A DNA stretch of 21,435 nucleotides. It comes from Nitrospirota bacterium (GTDB taxonomy: Bacteria; Nitrospirota; Thermodesulfovibrionia; Thermodesulfovibrionales; JdFR-85). Shown one piece after another: positions 16,599-21,435 of the stretch; within the stretch, counting starts at the first letter, position 1, and each line of letters opens with the position of its first letter. The notes below the pieces were generated by a model, which saw only the letters and a program-made list of their open reading frames with translations, had not been told where the DNA came from and did not search any database. The position numbers and the translations under genes were made by a program. The DNA is taken from assembly GCA_013151785.1 (NCBI GenBank), contig JAADHP010000186.1, positions 1 through 21,435 on the forward strand, in the 5' to 3' direction.

Positions 16599-17666
16599 TC
16601 AACGTCCCTTTCTTTTCTTCTTTTTCTTCCTCTTTTTATGTGATGATACACCCTTTCTTCTCTTGAAGCGCTTCCTGCGGTCCCGTTTATCCTTTGTTTC
16701 TTCCGATTTTTTCTGTGGTTCCTCGGTCTTTGACACAGGCTCTTCAGTAACAGGAGATTCTTCATGTTTCAGACCCGTTATCTCCTGTTTATCCTCTACA
16801 GGAGACTCCTCCTTTGACTCGGGGATGTTCTCTGGAGGCCTTTGAGATGAGTCCTCATCTCTGTCATCTCCTTTCACATATTCCTCTAAGGTTGCCTTTT
16901 TCTCTTCCTTGAGATAGTTGTTATAGGTAAGATCTTCTCTCTCACATTCCTCGCAGAGACAACTCTCCAGTGCCTCGTCGATCTCACCCTCAACAGGACC
17001 ATCATATTCATAGCCCAAACAGCACATCAGCCTTCCACATATTCCGGTCAGCTTTGAAGTGTTGAGGACGAGTTCCTGTTCCTTTGCCATTCTGATAGAG
17101 ATGGGGGCAAAGTTTGATAGAAAGGAGTTACAGCAGAGTTGTCTGCCACAGATACCCAAACCACCAAGGAGTTTTGCCTCATCCCTCACACCTATCTGCC
17201 GCATCTCTATCCTGGTTCTGAACTTTGCTGCAAGGTCTTTTACAAGCTCCCTGAAGTCTATCCTTCCATCAGCAGTAAAGTAGAATATGATTCTCTTACG
17301 GTCAAGGGTTGCCTCTGTGGTAACAAGCTTCATGGGCAATCCCCTCGCCTTTATTCTTTCAAGGCAGAACCTCCTGGCTTCCTCCTCAAGGGACCGATTG
17401 TCTTCATAGGATTTCAGATCCTCTTCCGTTGCCTTTCTAATGACCTTTTTTACCTCTTTCTGGTCTGACTCCTTTATATCCTTCTTTATCACCCTTCCAA
17501 GGGTAAGGCCAAACATGGATTCGACTACAACAGTATCTCCCTCTGAAAGATCCAGATCACCTGCATCAAAGAGGTATATCTTGCCACAGGGTCTGAATCT
17601 GACCCCCACAAGATTGGCACTTTCGTCAAGGACCTCTACAGCTGATTTATCTAATTCCTCTGTCAT
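16599..17666 (-). CDS. ricT: PSP1-domain protein RicT (YaaT-like) with long basic tail
   Basis: The 355-residue protein is led by a perfect GGAGGAGG 5 bases before its ATG. The PSP1 core (about 60-220) carries the hallmark cysteine pairs CGRQLCC (173-179) and CGRLMCC (210-216), with further cysteines at 236, 238 and 241 (CLCEEC). In Bacillus subtilis RicT joins RicA and RicF in an Fe-S complex that modulates RNase Y-dependent mRNA processing; that function is from family knowledge. Its placement between holB and metG matches the conserved holB-yaaT neighbourhood. The C-terminal 100 residues are unusual: acidic Glu/Lys/Pro-rich, then a run of Lys/Arg (RRKRFKRRKG ... KKRKKKKKRKGR), predicted disordered and possibly RNA-binding. 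The stop lies one base before the metG ATG. Confidence 0.93.
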   Translation of the reverse strand: MTEELDKSAVEVLDESANLVGVRFRPCGKIYLFDAGDLDLSEGDTVVVESMFGLTLGRVIKKDIKESDQKEVKKVIRKATEEDLKSYEDNRSLEEEARRFCLERIKARGLPMKLVTTEATLDRKRIIFYFTADGRIDFRELVKDLAAKFRTRIEMRQIGVRDEAKLLGGLGICGRQLCCNSFLSNFAPISIRMAKEQELVLNTSKLTGICGRLMCCLGYEYDGPVEGEIDEALESCLCEECEREDLTYNNYLKEEKKATLEEYVKGDDRDEDSSQRPPENIPESKEESPVEDKQEITGLKHEESPVTEEPVSKTEEPQKKSEETKDKRDRRKRFKRRKGVSSHKKRKKKKKRKGR

Positions 17667-17686
17667 TGTCCTCCTCCAGAATAAAT

Positions 17687-18652
17687 TCAGTAGTGCTCAT
17701 TAAGTTTTGATTCAATATAGTTTCTCGCAATAGACAGATTGATATTGAATCGTAAAGACCTTTTAAGATCAGTTAAACGGGTGTATAGTTTTATTATAGA
17801 ATCAATATCCAACTTTTTACTAATCCTGTTATAAAAACCTTGCAGGCTGTCAACAATCAGGGCATCTTTGAGATGAGGGTGCACCATGGTTAAAAGTATG
17901 TCTCTAAAGATTATTGTAATCCTCTCAATCCAGTGCTCCAGTTCTGTCCTGTCTGTTACTCTGTCAGAAACCTTTTTAGTTTCAAGAGCACCTGCAATGT
18001 TGTCAAACTCTCCCATGATCTCCTCATACTCTGCTCCGCCAAATATGCCAGGTCTTCCCATGCAGAGCCTGGCAAGTGCTCGTAGCATCTCTTCTTCTAT
18101 GATTCCCAGGTGTCTCTTTAGTACCTGTATCGTCTCTTCCTCATTTAACAGCGCAAAATTCAGTCTGAAGCAACGTGACCTGATGGTCTCCAGCAAAAGC
18201 TCGGGCAGATTGCTTATGAGAATTATCAGGCTGTTTGCAGCAGGCTCCTCAAGGGTCTTCAGAAAGGCGTTCGAGGCAGGTTGATTCATTAAATGGGCAT
18301 CATCGATAATAACTATCTTCTTCCTGCCCTCGTAAGGTGCCAGAGAAAGAAACTCCTGCACCTCTCTTATTGCCTCAATCCTTATCACATTACTTTCAGG
18401 TGCAACGACAAAGAGGTCAGGATGATTGTTTGAGGATATCTTTCTACAACAACTACAATGGTCACAACTATCAGACTCTGCAGTGGGATGCTCGCAGTTA
18501 AGCACCTTTGCAAACTCAAGGGCAAATGTCCTTTTTCCGATTCCGCTTTCCCCACAGAAAAGATATGTTGTGGCAAGCCTGTCCTTTTTCAGGGCATTGA
18601 GAAGGATCTGTTTCTCTTTGTTATGTCCGATTATTGTATCTACAAGCCCCAT
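17687..18652 (-). CDS. holB: DNA polymerase III delta' (clamp-loader) subunit
   Basis: This AAA+ protein of 321 residues has Walker A GESGIGKRT (34-42), a zinc module C53 ... C63-x2-C66-x2-C69, Walker B VIIDDAH, the family segment NAFLKTLEEP and sensor motif ETIRSRC. The SRC arginine and the zinc-binding cysteines distinguish clamp-loader subunits from other AAA+ proteins. Its short length and lone tau-like core, without domains IV/V, favour delta' over gamma/tau. Delta' helps load the beta clamp onto primed DNA. It starts 5 bases after the gyrA stop, with GGAG 11 bases upstream inside the gyrA end, and is followed 20 bases later by ricT. This makes co-transcription almost certain. Confidence 0.93.
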   Translation of the reverse strand: MGLVDTIIGHNKEKQILLNALKKDRLATTYLFCGESGIGKRTFALEFAKVLNCEHPTAESDSCDHCSCCRKISSNNHPDLFVVAPESNVIRIEAIREVQEFLSLAPYEGRKKIVIIDDAHLMNQPASNAFLKTLEEPAANSLIILISNLPELLLETIRSRCFRLNFALLNEEETIQVLKRHLGIIEEEMLRALARLCMGRPGIFGGAEYEEIMGEFDNIAGALETKKVSDRVTDRTELEHWIERITIIFRDILLTMVHPHLKDALIVDSLQGFYNRISKKLDIDSIIKLYTRLTDLKRSLRFNINLSIARNYIESKLNEHY

Positions 18653-18657
18653 GGAGA

Positions 18658-21063
18658 CTATTTCTCCGCAACCTTGCCTATGCTGACAACCCTGTCACCA
18701 TTACCAACATCCATCAGTTTAACACCCTGTGTGTTTCTGCCAAGTATGGATATATTTTCAACCCTTGTTCTGATCAGTTTCCCTGTATTGGTGATGAGCA
18801 CGATCTCATCATCATCATTTACCTGTAGCAGGCCCACTGCCTTGCCAAGCTTTTCATTTGTCTTTATGGATATTACCCCTTTTCCACCCCTGCCATGAAC
18901 AGGGTATTCCTCTATACGTGTTCTCTTACCATAACCCCGTTCAGTAACAGTAAGGATGGTTGTCCTGTCAAGTACAACCTCGGCAGCCACCACCTCATCA
19001 TCATCAGACAGTCTTATTCCCCTTACCCCCCGGGCAGTCCTGCCCATGGGTCTAACATCCTCCTCCCTGAATCTCACAGCAAGCCCATTCCGTGTACCAA
19101 TAAGGAGGTCATTGACGCCAGAGGTCATCCTTACGGCAATCAGTTCATCGTCACTGTCAAGTGTAATGGCAATAATGCCCCTGCCTCTTGGATTACTGAA
19201 CTCCTTGAGGGGGGTTTTCTTGACAACACCCTTTTTCGTGAACATCACAAGATACCCCTCGGAGAAATCCTTTACAGGAATGGCAGTGGTGATTCTTTCT
19301 CCCTCATTAAGCTGAAGCAGATTCACTATGGCCTTGCCCCTTGAGGCCCTTCCTGCCTCTGGTATCTGGTATATCTTGAGCCAGTAGAGTCTGCCGAAGT
19401 TTGAAAAGAACAACATATAATCATGAGTGGAGCCTATGAATATCTGCTCCACATAGTCATTCTCTCTTGTCTCCATTCCCAGAAGACCTTTACCTCCTCT
19501 GCGCTGACTCCTGTACTGGCTCAGGGGGTTCCTTTTTATATATCCTGTATGGGAGATTGTGATAACCATCTCCTCCTCGGCAATCAGATCCTCGATGGAT
19601 ATCTCTTTTGTTTCGGCAATAATCTCTGTTCTTCTTTCATCACCGTATTTTTCTTTTATCTCCTGCAGTTCTTCTTTGATGATATTGTTTACCAGGACCT
19701 CGCTACCCAGTATCTCCTTGAGGCGGGTTATCTCTTTCAGGGTCTCGTTGTATTCACTGACAATCTTCTCTCTCTCAAGACCTGTGAGGCGTTGCAATCT
19801 CATATCCAGTATAGCCTGGGCCTGAATCGAAGACAATGGGTATCTGTCTGTGAGTGCCCTTTTGGCCTCATCAGGGGTGCTGGATGCCCTGATAAGGGTG
19901 ATAATCTCATCAAGGTAGTCCAGTGCTGTCTTGAGTCCTTCCAGTATATGGGCCTTCTCTTCAGCCTTCCTTAGTTCAAACCGTGTTCTTCTAAGGACAA
20001 CCTCCCTGCGGTGCTGCAGAAAGTGGTTGAGCATTCTCTTAAGACTCATTATTCTTGGCTGTCCGCCAAGGAGTGAGAGCATGTTGAATCCATAGCTGGT
20101 TTCCATCTGGGTATGCTTGTAAAGGTTATTGATTATCACCTCAGGGAATTCTCCCCTTTTGAGCTCAAGGACAACCCTGATGCCATCCCTGTCAGATTCA
20201 TCCCTTATCTCACTGATTCCTTCTATCTTCTTGTTCCTTACAAGCTCGGCTATCTTCTCGATCAGGCGTGCCTTGTTTACCTGATAGGGCAGTTCTGTAA
20301 TGATTATCTGCTCGGGCCCCTTCTGTGGTCTCTCAACCCTTACCCTTGCACGAATCTTGATGATACCTCTTCCGTGTGTGTATGCATCTGTTATGCCCTG
20401 CAGCCCATAGATTATACCTCCTGTAGGAAAGTCAGGCCCTGGAATCCTTTCCATAAGCTCATTTACCGTTACATCAGGCCTTTCAAGCAGCAACAGCAGG
20501 CCATCTATCACCTCTGAGAGGTTATGGGGAGGAATATTTGTGGCCATGCCCACGGCAATGCCAGAGGCACCATTGATTAACAGGTTTGGTACCCTTGAGG
20601 GCAGCACAACAGGCTCGGTGGTGGTTTCATCAAAATTGGCAATGAAATCAACAGTATCTTTATCAATATCTCTTAGCAGTTCCTCGGCTATCTTTGCAAG
20701 CCTTGCCTCTGTATATCTGTATGCAGCAGGAGGGTCACCATCAATAGAGCCGAAATTACCCTGTCCGTCAATAAGGGGGTATCGCATATTGAAATCCTGG
20801 GCAAGCCTGACAAGGGCATCATAAACAGCACTATCACCATGGGGGTGGTATTTCTTGAGAACCTCTCCAACCACTCCAGCACATTTGGAATACTTCTTAC
20901 CAGGTGTGAGACCCTCCCTGAACATGGCATAGAGTATCCTTCTCTGCACAGGTTTTAAACCGTCCCTGACATCTGGTAGCGCCCTTCCTATGATTACACT
21001 CATGGCGTAATCAAGGTAACTTACCTTCATCTCCTCTTCTATACTTACTGGAAGGCGAGCCAT
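18658..21063 (-). CDS. gyrA: DNA gyrase subunit A
   Basis: The 801-residue protein is the breakage-reunion subunit that, with GyrB, introduces negative supercoils. The N-terminal DNA-cleavage domain has catalytic Tyr117 in YRYTEARL, preceded by Arg116. The quinolone region reads HPHGDSAVYDALVRLAQ, with Ser78 and Asp82 matching the drug-sensitive residues of E. coli (Ser83, Asp87). The C-terminal pinwheel has the GyrA box QRRGGKG, which marks gyrase rather than topoisomerase IV, and repeated blade motifs (NPRGRGI, GRTARGVRGI, GRGGKGV, GRNTQGVKL). No acidic tail is present. The start is supported by AGGAGG 6 bases before the ATG. It leads the operon with holB, ricT and metG. Confidence 0.98.
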   Translation of the reverse strand: MARLPVSIEEEMKVSYLDYAMSVIIGRALPDVRDGLKPVQRRILYAMFREGLTPGKKYSKCAGVVGEVLKKYHPHGDSAVYDALVRLAQDFNMRYPLIDGQGNFGSIDGDPPAAYRYTEARLAKIAEELLRDIDKDTVDFIANFDETTTEPVVLPSRVPNLLINGASGIAVGMATNIPPHNLSEVIDGLLLLLERPDVTVNELMERIPGPDFPTGGIIYGLQGITDAYTHGRGIIKIRARVRVERPQKGPEQIIITELPYQVNKARLIEKIAELVRNKKIEGISEIRDESDRDGIRVVLELKRGEFPEVIINNLYKHTQMETSYGFNMLSLLGGQPRIMSLKRMLNHFLQHRREVVLRRTRFELRKAEEKAHILEGLKTALDYLDEIITLIRASSTPDEAKRALTDRYPLSSIQAQAILDMRLQRLTGLEREKIVSEYNETLKEITRLKEILGSEVLVNNIIKEELQEIKEKYGDERRTEIIAETKEISIEDLIAEEEMVITISHTGYIKRNPLSQYRSQRRGGKGLLGMETRENDYVEQIFIGSTHDYMLFFSNFGRLYWLKIYQIPEAGRASRGKAIVNLLQLNEGERITTAIPVKDFSEGYLVMFTKKGVVKKTPLKEFSNPRGRGIIAITLDSDDELIAVRMTSGVNDLLIGTRNGLAVRFREEDVRPMGRTARGVRGIRLSDDDEVVAAEVVLDRTTILTVTERGYGKRTRIEEYPVHGRGGKGVISIKTNEKLGKAVGLLQVNDDDEIVLITNTGKLIRTRVENISILGRNTQGVKLMDVGNGDRVVSIGKVAEK

Positions 21064-21124
21064 AAAACCTCCTGCTATTTATTTATAAGGGGATTTTGAA
21101 AGAAAAGTCCCAAAAAGTCCTTCT

Positions 21125-21130
21125 ATTATA
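21125..21130 (-). promoter_or_regulatory. Probable -10 box of the gyrA operon promoter
   Basis: On the minus strand a perfect TATAAT (preceded by T) lies 61 bases before the gyrA ATG and would give a leader of about 55 nt. The expected -35 region, 16-18 bases further up, is A-rich (AAGAAAAAACC) and does not match TTGACA, so the promoter may rely on an A-tract or an activator. The assignment rests mainly on the -10 match and the position. Confidence 0.5.
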
Positions 21131-21158
21131 ACCTATTTAGAAAGGTTTTTTCTTATTG

Positions 21159-21313
21159 AGGCAGACAGAGGTGGTTCATCATCCCATTGATGCAATGGGA
21201 TTTAAAATATTAAAAAAACAGAGCATCTTCAGCCTTCAGGTGATACATAAGGTTGTTGATGTAAGTTACAGTCGGTATTGCTACATGGTCTTCTTCACCA
21301 CCTCTGTCTGCCT
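21159..21313. repeat. 17-bp perfect inverted repeat flanking a small hairpin upstream of gyrA
   Basis: The arms 21159-21175 (AGGCAGACAGAGGTGGT) and 21297-21313 are exact reverse complements separated by 121 bases. Within the loop is a second perfect palindrome, ATCCCATTG/CAATGGGAT with an ATG loop (21181-21201). One arm lies in the partial reading frame described here and the other in the gyrA leader region. Function is unknown: an attenuator-like fold, a protein-binding site or a remnant of a repeat are all possible. Confidence 0.7.
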
Positions 21314-21434
21314 GTGAAGTACTGATGGCACTGCTATGTAAGGTTGTCTGTAAAGTTTTATCTGTTCTAAAATCCGGGGAATTGCTGTTTTTTGAAATCT
21401 CCTTCTCTTTTTGGTTAGAATGTATATATGATGG
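21210..21434 (-). CDS. 3' end of an unidentified reading frame upstream of gyrA
   Basis: On the minus strand a frame is open from the right edge to TAA at 21210-21212, about 74 residues with no start visible. The peptide is hydrophilic (Ser/Asn/Lys/Asp-rich: HSNQKEKEISKNSNSPDF), then more ordered, ending AIPTVTYINNLMYHLKAEDALFF. I recognise no family. An open frame of this length in AT-rich DNA can occur by chance, but the orientation matches gyrA and the codons look normal for the window. Part of it (QADRGG) coincides with the right arm of the inverted repeat. The 146-bp gap to gyrA holds the promoter and hairpin. Confidence 0.35.
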   Translation of the reverse strand, partial: PSYIHSNQKEKEISKNSNSPDFRTDKTLQTTLHSSAISTSQADRGGEEDHVAIPTVTYINNLMYHLKAEDALFF

Positions 21435-21435
21435 A

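Noticed and set aside
16598..16765. N-terminal extension of metG by 56 codons
   Set aside because: It lies wholly within the ricT coding region, and the HIGH-containing domain starts normally at MERFYVTTPIYY from position 16597.
18426..19974. Several plus-strand open frames opposite gyrA and holB (for example 18458-18898, 19423-19974)
   Set aside because: They are antisense shadows of strongly supported genes, with no family resemblance.
21181..21201. ATCCCATTG/CAATGGGAT hairpin as an intrinsic terminator of the upstream reading frame
   Set aside because: On the minus strand no T run follows the stem (GATGAACC follows). The T-rich stretch precedes it.

Overview
The window looks like a chromosomal segment of a Gram-negative bacterium with moderate GC. 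Type II secretion pseudopilins and an AsmA-family protein imply an outer membrane. Arginine is often coded by AGA/AGG, a multi-PAS/GAF kinase is paired with an NtrC-type regulator, and holB-ricT-metG are clustered. This fits Nitrospirota (Thermodesulfovibrio-like) or Desulfobacterota, but no marker here settles the lineage.

Layout, left to right. (1) Positions 1-6359 (+) hold the 3' part of a giant secreted-type protein: many Ig-like repeats, one CARDB domain and a C-terminal FG-GAP/VCBS propeller with five calcium-loop motifs. A strong hairpin terminator follows. (2) Positions 6715-10520 (+) hold a soluble PAS-GAF-GAF-PAS histidine kinase overlapping a sigma54-type response regulator. (3) Positions 10638-12314 (+) hold an AsmA-family protein with a TTG start. 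(4) Positions 12612-14703 (+) hold a pseudopilin cluster, gspG-gspH-gspI-gspJ, with no gspK after it. (5) Positions 21063 down to 14696 (-) hold a tight housekeeping operon gyrA-holB-ricT-metG, convergent with gspJ and overlapping it by 8 bp. (6) Positions 21064-21435 hold the gyrA leader, a probable promoter, a 17-bp inverted repeat and the 3' end of an unidentified reading frame.

The most unusual content is a dispersed palindromic element present three times in intergenic spacers: before the kinase gene (R1, 6473-6700), before gspG (R3, 12389-12522) and between gspH and gspI (R2, 13502-13687). Each copy has a 21-bp outer stem enclosing two hairpins, a three-way-junction layout. Between copies the stem sequences change in a compensatory way, and one whole hairpin is replaced by another of the same shape. 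Flanks outside the stem are homologous between R1 and R2, but in the opposite orientation to the core. This suggests the core has flipped between its 21-bp arms in one lineage. Core lengths differ by multiples of three, and two copies stay open in the same reading frame. I recognise no named family for this element.

How the genes fit together: the gyrA operon supplies topology control, clamp-loader and translation functions. The gsp genes build the type II secretion pseudopilus, whose other components must be encoded elsewhere. The kinase and regulator form one signalling pair; its targets are not visible, and I found no convincing sigma54 promoter in the window.
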